A DNA stretch of 64,000 bases from assembly GCF_015840915.1 (NCBI RefSeq), contig NZ_CP060398.1, forward strand, positions 1,922,001-1,986,000. The letters are read 5' to 3'. Made by a program: the position numbers and the translations under genes. Shown here piece after piece: positions 24,581 through 34,053 of the stretch (the stretch's first letter is position 1; every line of letters starts with the position of its first letter). The stretch comes from Synechococcus sp. CBW1002 (GTDB lineage Bacteria > Cyanobacteriota > Cyanobacteriia > PCC-6307 > Cyanobiaceae). The notes beneath the pieces were generated by a model, which saw nothing but the letters and a program-made list of their open reading frames with translations, was not told where the DNA came from and ran no database searches.

Positions 24581-25001
24581 TGATTGCTGTTTTCCATGGC
24601 TTGCTGATGACATGTATCGCCTCTGAGAGGCGCTCCAAACCGCCGATTTTATCGGGACTGAGTTTGGCCACGTGCTGAGATGATCACGGCGTGGCCGTCT
24701 CTTGATCAGACGCGGGGCCGAGGAATAGCTTTTTCAGGAGGTCCGATGTTGATGCAGTCCCGCAGGGTGGTTCATTCCGCCAGAGTTACTAGCTCAGGTG
24801 ATTCCGGGATCTGCTCTTGGTGAAAGCCTGGGCGGAAGGCTTTGTCGTGCGGTTTAAGTGAGCACTGGGGCAGCGGCATCAAGTACGTAACACTTAATCC
24901 CCGGTGTTGCTGGCGATGTCGAAGGGCCGTTGACTGTGCCAGAGTGAGGATAGATTATCGCACCACCCAAATGCCAGAAGATCAACTGAGGTGGGTGCCT
25001 T
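24581..25001. other. 420-base stretch without recognised gene
   Basis: No convincing coding frame on either strand. The stretch is a patchwork between two transposase remnants. A segment near 24820-24860 (GAAAGCCTGGGCGGAAGGCT) forms a short hairpin, but I could not match it to a group II intron domain or a terminator. Confidence 0.4.
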
Positions 25002-25921
25002 TTATTGGACAGGTTTGGTCCCTGACATCGTTAACCCTGGGCGGGAGGGACAGGATTCGTTCTCAGTGTAGACCTCATGGGGAGTTCGACCTCCCAGAGA
25101 GCTGTGGGGCCTTACATGGCAGTACCTCCACAGAAAGCGGGCCAGGCTGATTTCTGCCTCCCAGCCATCGCTGTAGGCACGTAGGTACACCTCCTCGTAC
25201 TTGACTGTGCGCCACAGCCTTTCCACCAGGATGTTGTCATAGCAGCGTTTCCTTCCGGACCAGCTGATCCTGATTTTCTCGGCTTGCAGCCTTGCTACGA
25301 AGTCCGTGGAGGTGAACTGGCATCCTTGGTCGGAGTGGAAGATCTGTGGCTTGCGGCCAGCCCCCAGCGCCACGTCCAGGGCTTCCAGGCAGAATTCCGT
25401 GTCAAGGCTGTTGGAGAGTTTCCAGCTGAGAACATTCCTGGAGAAGAGATCCACGATCGCCACCAGGTAGAGAAAGCCTTTCTGAAGCGGGATGTAGGTG
25501 ATATCAGTGGCCCAGACCTGATCCACTGCCGTGACCAGGCTGAGATCCACCAGGCAGGGGAAGCGCTCGGATGGATGACCCGGAATCGTCGTGCGCGGTT
25601 TCTGGTAGATCGCCCGTAAACCCATGCGGCGCATGAGGTTTCGCACCCGGTCACGGCTGATCGGGATCCCATCTCTGGCCAGATAGCCCACCATCCGGCG
25701 GCTGCCGCAGCAGGGATCCTCCAGGTAGAGAGTATCGATCCTGGCCATGATCCGCAGCGTCGATTCCCGCGCCGGTGTGGGCTGGTAGTACAGCGTGGAT
25801 CGAGGCAGCCCCAGCAGCGCACATTGGCGGCTGACACTGAGCTCAGGGTGGTCGTGATCGACCAGCTTGCGCAGTTCATGGGCATCAGAGCAGCTGAGAC
25901 TTTTTTTTGAGCCATTCCAGC
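25002..25921 (-). pseudogene. IS3-family orfB transposase, truncated by IS256
   Basis: The reverse-strand frame carries the full integrase core: VWATDITYIPLQKGFLYLVA with the first Asp, IFHSDQGCQFTSTDFVARLQ with the second, and ILVERLWRTVKYEEVYLRAY with the Glu, then WRYCHVRPHSSLGGRTPHEV. Upstream, the HTH_21 region (SRQCALLGLPRSTLYYQ) is intact, but just before it, at 25921, the frame runs into the end of an IS256 element that has replaced orfA. The apparent start codon at 26024 lies in IS256 sequence. Without orfA and its frameshift signal, transposition is unlikely. Confidence 0.85.
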
Positions 25922-27439
25922 GGCCGCGTCCCTTGGCGTGGTGTAAATCCCGAGGCCCGATTGCCCTGGACTGAGGGAGAACAGGGGTGAATGACGGGCT
26001 GTCATTCTCGAGGCGCATGTGCACCTCGTTATTTCACGATGAATCCAGACGATTGACTTGTCAAGTCTTTCGTCTGGATTGCCGATCGGTTGTGGGCTAC
26101 ACCTGCAATCTTGGTCGTGACGTCTGCGGTGCCGGCCCCCGGGCGGTGATCGCCGCCGCTGCGCCCTGTGGGGGCGCTACGGCGCGATCTCCTGGGGCCT
26201 GAGGCTCAGGCCGCTGCTTCTTGCAAGGAAGGCTGCGTGGGCAGCTCCGCCAGTGAGGGGATGGCGGCCATGCTCTCGGCGGAGAACATGCGCCGGCCCT
26301 CCAGCTGCCAGTGCTCGTCCTGCTCCAGCAGCACAGCCCCCACCAAGCGGGTGATCGAGGCGTCATTCGGGAAGATGCCAACCACCCGAGTGCGGCGTTT
26401 GATCTCCTCATTGAGGCGCTCGAGCAGGTTGGTGCTCCAAGTCTTTTTCCAGTGTTGAGGCGGGAAGTGACGGAAGGCGAGCACGTCTTCCCGGGCGTGC
26501 AGCATGAGCTCAGCAGCCTTGGGGAAGCGATCCACCAGTGAGCTGGCCAGATCGTCCCAGCGGGCCTCGATTTCGTCCGTTTTCTCCTGGGCGAACACCG
26601 AGCGCAAGGCAGCGGTGACCATGCCTTGGTGGGCCTTGGGCACCCGTTGGAGCAGGTTTCTGGCGAAATGGACCCTGCAGCGCTGCCAGCAGCTGCCCTG
26701 CAGCATCCGCCGGATCGCCTTGGTGAGGCCCACGTGCGCGTCGCTGATCACGAGCTTGACCCCAGTGAGGCCGCGCTCCTTGAGCGAGCCAATGAACTCG
26801 CTCCAGAAGCTCTCGGTTTCGCTGTCGCCCACCTTGATGCCGAGCAGCTCGCGGCGACCATCGGCATTGACGCCCATGGCCACCACCACAGCCCTGGAGC
26901 AGACCTGCATCGCCTTGCCGAGACGCCCGTGGAGATAGGTGGCATCGAGGTACAGGTAGGCGTAGCCGGTGGCCTCAAGGGGGCGGTTCAGGAAGGCCTG
27001 CACCTGGATGTCGATGTCAGCGCAGATGCGGCTCACCTGAGATTTGGAGATGCCGCTCTGGACTCCCAGGGCGGCCACCAGGGCGTCGACCTTGCGCGTT
27101 GAGATGCCGCCGACATAGGCCTCCATCACCACGCCGTAGAGGGCCTGGTCCACACGGCGGCGCGGCTCCAGGATCGAGGGCAGGTGGCTGCCGGAGCGCA
27201 GTTTGGGGATGCGGAGATCGATGTCCCCCACCTGGGTGGCCAGGGTGCGCGGCCGGTAGCCGTTGCGGTAGCCGAGCCGCTCCTCGCTGCGCTCATGGCG
27301 CTCTGCGCCGAGCACGGCAGCGACCTCCAGCTCGATCAGCTGCTGCAGGCCGTGGCGCACCAGCTCGGGGATCAGCTCACCGGCGCTGCTGCCATCCAGT
27401 AGCGGCGCCAGCTCAATTGCGGCACGATTGGACGTGGGC
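25922..27439 (-). mobile_element. IS256-family element, variant a, cut at its left side by a group II intron
   Basis: The right terminus (GGCC then GCGTCCC) is at 25922, and the sequence matches variant a at 11853-13529 in reverse up to the second base of the transposase start codon, where a group II intron begins at 27440. The missing left end (about 159 bases) of the same variant is found at 37440-37598, behind the second intron copy. This implies that recombination between the intron copies rearranged the region. Confidence 0.88.
26206..27439 (-). pseudogene. IS256-family transposase, start codon destroyed by intron
   Basis: The coding sequence equals the variant a transposase from codon 2 to the stop (LDATYLHGRLGK, ISDAHVGLTKAIRR and NLLERLNEEIKRRTR are all present). 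The group II intron separates the AT of the start codon from its G, and the intron lies antisense to the gene, so splicing from this mRNA cannot restore it. An in-frame GTG further in (residue 28 onward) would lose the N-terminal domain. Confidence 0.85.
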
Positions 27440-27971
27440 GTGTGTCACGAGTCAGCAGGTGAAAGCCAAGGCTGATGAAACTGCATCGGGGATGGGAGTG
27501 TGGCCTCCCGGGATCGGCCTGCAGGGGCTGGTACCAAACCACCCCGTGCTGCTGCGTTCAAAAGACGTGGTGGTGAGCGACGGGGAAACGGCGGACTGGA
27601 TCCGTCAGGTGTGCGACGAGAAGGTGAGCGCAAGCGAACCGTTGATGACGCGCCGATATCTATTTCAGACGCTGCCAAAACGGGAGGCGGCCCAAATCTC
27701 CTGGATCAGTGTGGACAGAGCCTGTCTATGGACCACACGGCAGCCGGCGTATAGACGGCACGAGCTCATCGCAGGCCCTGATGCGGAACGTGAGAACCTG
27801 CCATGGAATGCCAAGGGAACATCCCAAGTGGTCACCACCATGAGGGTCAATACCGATGTCTGTGGCAGGGGCGGAGCAACCCGTAGTAGCGATGATGGGT
27901 CTGTAACCCCCGGTTTCAGGAAAGATGTCACCCCTCTCATCCGTACATCCGGGGGCTTGAGGACATGACCA

Positions 27972-28478
27972 ATGCGTCGTTACAGCGAGGCCGTCAAGGC
28001 TGATGTGAGAAGGCGGATGAGCCCGCCGCACAGGCAGAGCGTGGCCCGGATTTCAGAAGAGCTGGGCATCCACGTGATCACCCTCTACAAATGGAGGAAG
28101 ACGTGGCGGTTGCAGGGAGAGGTGGTGCCGGCATCTCAGAAGGAACCAGATGGCTGGAGTGCTGCCGACAAGTTCACGGTGGTGCTGGAGACGGCCGGGT
28201 TGAACGCCACTGAGCTCAGTGCCTATTGCCGCGAGCGGGGGCTCTTTCCTGAGCAGGTGAGCCGCTGGCGTCAGACCGCTCAGGATGCCAACGCCAAGCC
28301 GGTGCTGACGATGGCCGAGCAAAAGGAGCTCGAAAGGCTCCGTGCCCAGGACCAGCGAGAGATCAAAGCACTCAAGAAGGAGCTGCAGCGCAAGGAGAAG
28401 GCCCTGGCGGAGGCGGCGGCCTTGCTGGTGCTGCGAAAAAAGTGGGATGCCTTCTGCTCGGAGGACGCGGAAGGTTGA
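27972..28478 (+). CDS. IS3-type OrfA (helix-turn-helix protein)
   Basis: A 168-residue protein with two helix-turn-helix-like parts (RISEELGIHVITLYKWRKTW near residues 26-45 and ELSAYCRERGLFPEQVSRWR near residues 75-95), then a long charged coiled coil (EQKELERLRAQDQREIKALK onward) as in OrfA proteins of the IS3 family. It binds the IS ends. Near its end the sequence A AAA AAG (28436-28442) is a classic -1 frameshift site; slipping there would fuse it to OrfB to make the full transposase. The OrfA stop lies 36 bases further on. Confidence 0.85.
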   Translation: MRRYSEAVKADVRRRMSPPHRQSVARISEELGIHVITLYKWRKTWRLQGEVVPASQKEPDGWSAADKFTVVLETAGLNATELSAYCRERGLFPEQVSRWRQTAQDANAKPVLTMAEQKELERLRAQDQREIKALKKELQRKEKALAEAAALLVLRKKWDAFCSEDAEG

Positions 28479-29587
28479 CCAGCGCCGCGCACCGGCGGAA
28501 GGTGATCGAGCTGATCGGCGAGGCGCATGCGGCTGGAGCCGGCCTGGTGAGCGCATGCGGTGAGATCGGCATCTGCCTGCGTACCCTCAAACGATGGCGG
28601 AAGGCCTTTCTGGGTGATGGGGACGGCGAGGACCGCCGTAAAGGAAGTCCTCGCCTGGTCGTTCACCGGCTGACGGAGGAGGAGCGCCAGCGGATCCTGC
28701 TGACGTGCAACCAACCGGAGTACGCCTCGCTTCCGCCCGGGCAGATCGTGCCAGCGCTGGCGGATCAGGGCCTCTATATCGCCTCCGAGAGCAGTTTCTA
28801 CCGGGTGTTGCACCAGGCAGGGCAGTGTCACCGACGTGGGCGGGCCCGGTTGCCGCAGGAACCGCGCTCCGTGCCGCGCCTCAGGGCGGATGGCCCAAAC
28901 CGGGTTTGGAGCTGGGACATCACCTATCTGCCGACCACAGTCCGGGGTGTGTGGCTTTACCTCTACCTAGTGGTCGACGTCTGGAGCCGCAAGGTGGTGG
29001 CCTGGGATATGGCTGAGGTGGAATCGGCTGAGATCGCGGCGGATCTGGTGCAGCGAGCCTGTCTCAAGGAGCGTTACCGCCGCCCAAGGGGATGTGGCGC
29101 CAACCAGTCCACCCCCCTGCCGCTGATCCTCCATGCCGACAACGGCAATGCCATGCGCGCCGCCACACTCGAGGCGCGGCTGGAGGAGTTGGGTGTCCTG
29201 CGGTCGTTCTCTCGGCCCAGGGTTTCGAATGACAATCCCTTCTCGGAAGCCTTGTTCCGCACGTTCAAGTACCGGCCCGACTACCCCAGTCGGCCGTTTA
29301 CCAGCAAAGAAGAGGCGTGTGAGTGGGTGTCGGCGTTTGTCGACTGGTACAACCATCAACACCGCCACAGCGGCATCAAATTCGTGACGCCTCACCAGCG
29401 TCACAGCGGTGCCGCGAAGGTAATTTGCCAGCAGCGAGCCAATGTCTACGAGAAGGCCCGTCAGGCCCATCCAAGACGCTGGAGCCGAAGCACCCGCTGC
29501 TGGCGTCAACCCGAAGAAGTGTGGATCAACAAGCCACCAGAGGAACCCGATCCGATCCTCGCGCTACCCTTAACCGAGGCCGTCTAA
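28442..29587 (+). CDS. IS3-type OrfB transposase (integrase core)
   Basis: Overlaps orfA in the -1 frame. After an N-terminal helix-turn-helix (VSACGEIGICLRTLKRWRKA) come the DDE residues: VWSWDITYLPTTVRGVWLYL with the first Asp, LILHADNGNAMRAATLEARL with the second, and RVSNDNPFSEALFRTFKYRP with the Glu. FVDWYNHQHRHSGIKFVTPH follows, typical of the family. Length about 365 residues from the frameshift point. Both frames are undamaged, so this IS is probably active and is the youngest layer in the nest. Confidence 0.88.
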   Translation: MGCLLLGGRGRLTSAAHRRKVIELIGEAHAAGAGLVSACGEIGICLRTLKRWRKAFLGDGDGEDRRKGSPRLVVHRLTEEERQRILLTCNQPEYASLPPGQIVPALADQGLYIASESSFYRVLHQAGQCHRRGRARLPQEPRSVPRLRADGPNRVWSWDITYLPTTVRGVWLYLYLVVDVWSRKVVAWDMAEVESAEIAADLVQRACLKERYRRPRGCGANQSTPLPLILHADNGNAMRAATLEARLEELGVLRSFSRPRVSNDNPFSEALFRTFKYRPDYPSRPFTSKEEACEWVSAFVDWYNHQHRHSGIKFVTPHQRHSGAAKVICQQRANVYEKARQAHPRRWSRSTRCWRQPEEVWINKPPEEPDPILALPLTEAV

Positions 29588-29702
29588 ATGGCAGCCAAGG
29601 AGTGACACCTTCCCTGAAAGTTACCGTAACGGACTCGGAGCCAAGGGGTTGCATCATCCCGTTTGGAGTCTCCCATCAACTGCCTACGGCAGGAGGAATG
29701 GG

Positions 29703-30756
29703 ATGACAACAGACAAGCCGCTACCGATTACCAAGGTGATGGTCTGGAAGGCCTATCAACAGGTGAAACGGAACGGACAGGCGGCCGGTGTGGATGGCCA
29801 AAGCCTGGACGACTTCAACAAGGATCTGGAGAATAATCTCTACAAACTCTGGAATCGGATGGCATCAGGAAGTTATCTTCCGCCACCAGTTCGGCGTGTG
29901 GAGATTCCCAAATCCGGTGGAGGCGTCAGGCCGCTGGGTATCCCGACGGTTGCTGATCGCATCGCACAGATGGTGGTCAAGCAGGTGCTGGAGCCAGAGC
30001 TGGAGCTGATCTTTGATCAGGATTCCTACGGCTACAGACCGGGCAAGTCAGCGCATCAGGCAGTAGAGGTCTGCCGTCAGCGCTGCTGGAGGTCCAACTG
30101 GGTTCTCGATCTCGACATCAAGGGGTTTTTCGATGCTATCGATCACGACCTGTTGATGCGCGCGATCAAGGCCCATACCTCCGAGCGCTGGGTGGTGCTC
30201 TACCTGCAACGATGGCTGCAGGCACCGGTTCTGTTGCCGGATGGCACGCTCCATCCCAGGGACCGGGGCACACCGCAAGGTGGTGTCATCAGTCCACTGC
30301 TGGCCAATCTGTTCCTGCACTATGCGTTTGATGTGTGGATGCGCCGGAGCCACCCGGCCATTGCCTTTGAGCGCTATGCAGATGATGTGATCTGTCATTG
30401 CCACAGCGAGAAGGAAGCTCGGCGGTTGCTGGAGGCATTGCAGGATCGCTTTGCGTCCTGTGGCCTCCAGCTTCATCCCCAGAAGACCCAGGTGGTCTAC
30501 TGCAGGGATAGCAACCGCCGGGCACCGCTTGCTGATGTCACGTTCACGTTTCTTGGTTTCGCGTTTCGGCCACGTGTGTCTCGCAATTCTCGCGGAGTCA
30601 TCTACACAGGCTTTTTGCCGGCAGTGAGTCCGCAGGCTCTCCAGCGTATGCGGGAGAGGATTAGGTCGATAGGGCTTCCATCGCTCGTGTATCTGTCGCT
30701 TGAGGAGATCGCTAAAGTGCTGAATCCAGTGATTCGTGGCTGGATTCAGTACTATC
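29703..30756 (+). pseudogene. ltrA: Group II intron reverse transcriptase/maturase, C-terminally truncated (copy 1)
   Basis: The protein starts at ATG 29703 behind AGGAGG (29692-29697). Reverse-transcriptase blocks are visible: GVDGQSLDDFN, RRVEIPKSGGGVRPLGIPTV, VLDLDIKGFFDAIDHDLL, GTPQGGVISPLLANLFLHYA and AFERYADDVICHCHSEKEA with the YADD active site. The maturase domain X begins (ISLPSLVYL-type segment) and reaches IRGWIQYY, then the frame runs into unrelated codons from the Fic fragment. Unlike copy 2 its RT domain has no frameshift, so the polymerase half could still be made. Confidence 0.87.
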
Positions 30757-31140
30757 GAGTCCGCCCTGCTCTGGTTGTCGAGGCAGCGACGTCCAAGCCC
30801 ACTTCAGGAGGCCTGGCTGCGTCGCCTTCACCGCGAGATGTTCGGCCAGAGCTGGCGGTGGGCCGGCCAGTACCGCACCAGCGACAAAAGCATTGGTGCC
30901 GACTGGCGGCAGATCCGGATGCAGGTCCCGGCCCTGTTGGCTGACATCGCTTATCAGGTGGAACATCGGGTGGCGTCGGTGGATGAGATCGCCGTGCGTT
31001 TCCATCACCGCCTGGTCACCATCCACCCCTTCCCGAACGGGAACGGTCGCCACGCACGGCTGATTGCCGACGTGTTGATCGAGCAGCTGGGGGCTCCACG
31101 CTTATCCTGGGGAGGTACAGGGACGCCTCAAGGTCGCTAG
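30757..31140 (+). pseudogene. Fic-domain protein fragment (mobile mystery protein B type)
   Basis: The frame visible from 30736 encodes SPLQEAWLRRLHREMFGQSW, then WAGQYRTSDKSIGADWRQIR and FHHRLVTIHPFPNGNGRHAR. HPFPNGNGR is the Fic active-site loop (His, with GNGR for ATP binding), and the surrounding pattern is that of the Fic proteins called mobile mystery protein B, which occur on mobile elements with an HTH partner. Fic enzymes usually transfer AMP to protein targets. The N-terminus is cut by the junction with the group II intron at 30757 and the C-terminus ends early (GGTGTPQGR), so it is a remnant. The partner gene (protein A) is absent. Confidence 0.75.
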
Positions 31141-31280
31141 TGCTGGCCAGACTGCCGGATCGCTATTGGCTGGTTCAATGATGGTACACATAGAGGTCTG
31201 TATTCAGAGGTCGTCCGTTTGAAGGGCCCAACTAACGCAGGTCACCCTCGCTGTGCTGTGCGTTCCTTGGCTGCAGGGAT
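31141..31280. other. Short stretch without recognised gene
   Basis: About 140 bases between the Fic fragment and the end of the ferredoxin gene. No frame or terminator is supported. Confidence 0.4.
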
Positions 31281-31577
31281 TCAGAAGCTTCGCACCGAGA
31301 TCGGTCCGTGAACGGTGCATTGACAGGCCAAGCGAGCCTGGGGATCACCATCAGCTAGGACACTGAGAAGGATCGCTTCAGTCTCCGAGGTGGGTGAGAG
31401 ATTGTCTCCGCCGGCAGTAATCCGCACTAGGCAGGTTCCGCAGGAAGCTGAGCGGCAACCAATGAGAACTGGAGTGTTGAATTCATCACAGATTTCCATG
31501 AAGGAACGGCCAGCACTGGTGGACACCACCAGGCCAGTGTCTTCGAATGTGATGGCGATGGGTGATATGTTGGCCAT
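31281..31577 (-). CDS. Plant-type [2Fe-2S] ferredoxin
   Basis: A 98-residue ferredoxin. Cysteines 41, 46 and 49 (GCRSASCGTCLVRI) and 85 (RLACQCTVHG) have the C-x4-C-x2-C...C spacing that binds a [2Fe-2S] cluster. The layout is that of adrenodoxin- or plant-type redox partners of oxygenases rather than of photosynthetic PetF, since it lacks the PetF consensus around the cluster. It starts 24 bases downstream of the stop of the diiron oxygenase gene, on the same strand, and is therefore the likely electron donor to that enzyme. No reductase gene is nearby, so a cellular ferredoxin reductase must serve. Confidence 0.88.
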   Translation of the reverse strand: MANISPIAITFEDTGLVVSTSAGRSFMEICDEFNTPVLIGCRSASCGTCLVRITAGGDNLSPTSETEAILLSVLADGDPQARLACQCTVHGPISVRSF

Positions 31578-31601
31578 GGCAAGCGAATGTAAGCTTTAGA
31601 T

Positions 31602-32927
31602 TTATGCAAGGGTAAAGACGTCAGTCAGATTTTCCCGGGCGAGGATGTCATGGTACCGCTGCAACAGATTTCCCAGATTAGAGGCGTCAAAGTCGAAGTT
31701 CATTGCTTTCCTAATGCGCTCATACTGCTGGGCAATGTAGCGCCAGCGCTTCTGCGTGAGCAGTCCGGCGCCGAAAGGAGGTAACTTCATAGGCCATTCC
31801 ATCTGCCCCCAAGACGCCATTAGGTCATCAATATTCGTCTGCTTGTCTGAGAGCTCGGGGTGGGACAAGGCCATTGTTAAAATTTGTTTGCAGGAATGAA
31901 GAGTAACGGTCAAGATTCCTTTTTTGTCCGCATCTAGCATTTCAGGAAAGATTAGAAACTGGCCTTTAATGTAGTCTTCTATCGTCATCCTTGTTAACTC
32001 TCGGATGAACGCCTGAGCTTCGGGGCTGGCCGCCTGGTATAGGGCTAGGCCGATATCGAAGGACGTAGTGAAATGGCGCGCTTCGTCATGGAGGTGACCT
32101 TGGTTAATGCTATAAGCCAGGGGCTCGTAGTTGAATTTTTCTTGGTCTGCAAACAGATATGATTCAGCCTGCTTTAGATCAACATTTCTAATATATCGGA
32201 TCAATAGCCATAAGCCTCCCAGGCCAAGAGCCAGGACTTCGTTGGAAGGCAGAAGACGCATAGCGTCGCCAATCAGGAAATGTTGAACACGATAGCGAAA
32301 ATCACGACCGCCCTGTTTCATTTCGTTCAGGAGTACTTGCAAGCCTCCATTTTTTTGGAGCAACTCGAGAATGCGTAAGTGCTCTTCAGTGAGGGTGAAC
32401 TGAGTATCAATAGAATTGTAATCACGCTGGGGGATAGAGCCAACCACGCCTCTGAAGAATCCAGGTGCGTCAAAGGGCTCAGATGTCCCTGTCTCTCTGG
32501 CAACCATATTATAGGCGGCGCGGAAGGTCCAGATGTGATCCATCTCCTCACTTGTTTCCTGGTGGAGAATCATATACTCATCTGAGTAAGGGTCAAACAA
32601 CTTCTCGGCAGCCGCCATATTGGAAACCAGAGTCTGTGATTCACTGTTGGCCACAGTCTTGTAGAAACTGGCGAAAAAACAGGCCGTTAAAATTGCGACC
32701 TGTCGACTGCTCAGTGACTTGAGGTGCTCGCATCGCTGCAGCGGCAGAGGCATCATATTTGGATTGGCATATAGTGCATTGCCAATTATTCCCTGGTTGC
32801 TCAGTGCAATCCCAAGGAACTTCAACTCCATGGGTTCGGCGTGAGCCCTTTCGAACAATCGGTTTTGTATCGCTGTCAGCTTGTTGTTCAGGGCAACACT
32901 TTTTTTGGGGGCAGCAGTGCGCGTCAT
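31602..32927 (-). CDS. AurF-like diiron oxygenase
   Basis: A 441-residue ferritin-like diiron protein related to the p-aminobenzoate N-oxygenase AurF family. Iron ligands can be proposed: Glu124, Glu128 and His131 in HQETSEEMDHIWTF, and His278, Glu282 and His285 in GHLHDEARHF. These helix motifs (E...ExxH and H...ExxH) are the diiron signature. AurF-type enzymes oxidise amines to hydroxylamine/nitro groups, and relatives hydroxylate carbons. The protein is somewhat longer than AurF. It is followed directly by a [2Fe-2S] ferredoxin gene. Its AT-rich codon use matches the YcaO locus, from which it is separated by IS elements. A shared pathway is inferred. Confidence 0.75.
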   Translation of the reverse strand: MTRTAAPKKSVALNNKLTAIQNRLFERAHAEPMELKFLGIALSNQGIIGNALYANPNMMPLPLQRCEHLKSLSSRQVAILTACFFASFYKTVANSESQTLVSNMAAAEKLFDPYSDEYMILHQETSEEMDHIWTFRAAYNMVARETGTSEPFDAPGFFRGVVGSIPQRDYNSIDTQFTLTEEHLRILELLQKNGGLQVLLNEMKQGGRDFRYRVQHFLIGDAMRLLPSNEVLALGLGGLWLLIRYIRNVDLKQAESYLFADQEKFNYEPLAYSINQGHLHDEARHFTTSFDIGLALYQAASPEAQAFIRELTRMTIEDYIKGQFLIFPEMLDADKKGILTVTLHSCKQILTMALSHPELSDKQTNIDDLMASWGQMEWPMKLPPFGAGLLTQKRWRYIAQQYERIRKAMNFDFDASNLGNLLQRYHDILARENLTDVFTLA

Positions 32928-33061
32928 AGCCTAAGCGATCACATAGTACAATAATTGCATGGGAGTTCCCTCAGGTCCCACGGCTACCTGAAATTCTGGA
33001 TTTCGTGACGCGTTGCCAGGTGAACGGCCTCTGTGAAACGGGCAAAAGACTGCTCCCGCCT
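32928..33061. other. Upstream region of the diiron oxygenase gene
   Basis: About 130 bases between the oxygenase start and an ISAs1 end. On the reverse strand, GTACTATG about 25 bases before the start codon could be a -10 box, but no convincing -35 box accompanies it, so no promoter is claimed. No gene is seen. Confidence 0.3.
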
Positions 33062-33945
33062 CAGGGCAGCCTGAAAGTCTGTCCCGCCCGCCCTTGGCCC
33101 CGTCGCTGATGCCCGGTTGGTTCCCAGGGCCAGCCTGTACTCTCTGTTCGCGATGTCCCAGACCGCTGTTCCCGCCGTTGATTTCAGCGCCGACACCGAT
33201 CTGATCACCTTCATCAAGGCGATCCCGGATGGCCGTCACCGCCGCGGGGTGCGAAACCCGCAGTGGTACCTGTTGCTGGTGACGGTGCTCGGCATCCTCA
33301 GTGACTGCCGCAGCTCTCGCGACCTGGAGGCCTTTCCGAGCAGCACTGCGAGGTGCTGAACCAGGCGCTGGGTCTGAACCTCAAGCGCTGGCCCTCCGAT
33401 GCCACCTTCCTCTACCTCTTTAACAAGGCTCACTTCCAGCAGTTCGGGGAGGTGCTCCAGGCCTGGATGATCAGCCAGATCCCTGGTGGGGCAACGGCTC
33501 TCGAGCAGCTGGTCTGTATAGCCTCTGGCTTCCGCGAAGCGGTTGGCATGACCTTGAAGGGTCTAGCGATCGAGACCGAGGACGGCCATCTCTGCTTTGT
33601 TGCCCAGTTCACTGTCTACGCCCGGGCGCTGGGCGTCGCCTTGGCCCAGAAGACCTACGACACCCACGCATCCAGCGAGCGGGCAGCGCTCAAAGAGCTG
33701 CTGAGCACGATGGATCTGGACGGCAAGCTGATCCTGGCGGATGCCCTGCACACCACCCGACCGTTTTTCAGTGGTGCCTGGAGCAGGGGCCGACGTGCTC
33801 CTGAGCGTCAAATCCAACCAGAAGACCCTCCACCGTCAGATCGTCTGTCAGTTGGAGGGAAAGCGCAAGGTCCCTTTCACGGCAACGGATCAGGAGAAGC
33901 GCCATGGGCGCGATACCCGCTGGGAGATCAGGGCCAAAGAAGACG
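33062..33945 (+). pseudogene. Second ISAs1-family element, 3'-truncated, with broken transposase
   Basis: The left end CAGGGCAGCCTGAAAGTCTG (33062-33081) matches the ends of the ISAs1 copy at 4129-7150. The transposase begins near 33153 (FIKAIPDGRHRRGVRNPQWY, then LGILSDCRSSRDLEAF), shifts frame near 33350, continues LNLKRWPSDATFLYLFNKAH and LSTMDLDGKLILADALHTT, shifts again near 33790, and breaks off after RHGRDTRWEIRAKE near 33940. Extra bases near 33520-33550 (coding IASGFREAVGMT) interrupt the LVCDGKTLRG segment seen in the other copy. The right end of the element is missing. Confidence 0.85.
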
Positions 33946-33959
33946 CTTGCGTTCTGCCA

Positions 33960-34053
33960 TCAGGGCTGGAGCTGTGACGGCTGGTCCTGCCTCCAAGTCT
34001 TGAAGTCAGCCGCCAGATCCTCCTCTGTCAGGCCCAGCCGCTGCAGCTCAGCC
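33960..34053 (-). pseudogene. C-terminal remnant of an unknown gene truncated by IS256
   Basis: The reverse strand reads PAELQRLGLTEEDLAADFKT then WRQDQPSQLQP and TGA, an open frame that enters directly from the terminus of the IS256 variant c. The amphipathic helical tail recalls small antitoxin-like proteins, but this is too short to assign. It may continue on the far side of the rearranged IS256 copy, which I could not locate. Confidence 0.35.

Larger units (their letters stand above)
27908..29625 (+). mobile_element. IS3-family-like insertion sequence with two ORFs, inside the group II intron
   Basis: Comparison with intron copy 2 defines the insert exactly. The intron sequence CTGTAACGGACT is opened, with GTAA duplicated on each side (27903-27906 and 29626-29629; the next base C is ambiguous). 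The ends are related inverted repeats: CGGTTTCAGGAAAGATGTCA on the left and the complement of AACTTTCAGGGAAGGTGTCA on the right. Two overlapping frames encode OrfA and OrfB. Confidence 0.88.
27440..30756 (+). mobile_element. Group II intron copy 1, interrupted by an IS3-like element and 3'-truncated
   Basis: The intron begins GTGTGTCACGAGTCAGCAGG, the same 5' end as copy 2 at 35571, and both sit after GGGC in an IS256 element. The sequence is essentially identical to copy 2 except for an IS3-like insertion at 27908-29625. It stops after ATTCAGTACTA (30756), inside the maturase gene, where a Fic-domain gene fragment takes over. Domains V and VI are missing, so this copy cannot splice or move by itself. 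Confidence 0.88.

Noticed and set aside
24815-24870. Possible group II intron domain V or retron-like hairpin
   Set aside because: It lacks the conserved AGC/GUU pairing and tetraloop receptor, and no reverse transcriptase remnant is adjacent.
25002-26024. Complete 340-residue transposase
   Set aside because: The first about 35 codons belong to the IS256 right end; the real orfB is truncated there.
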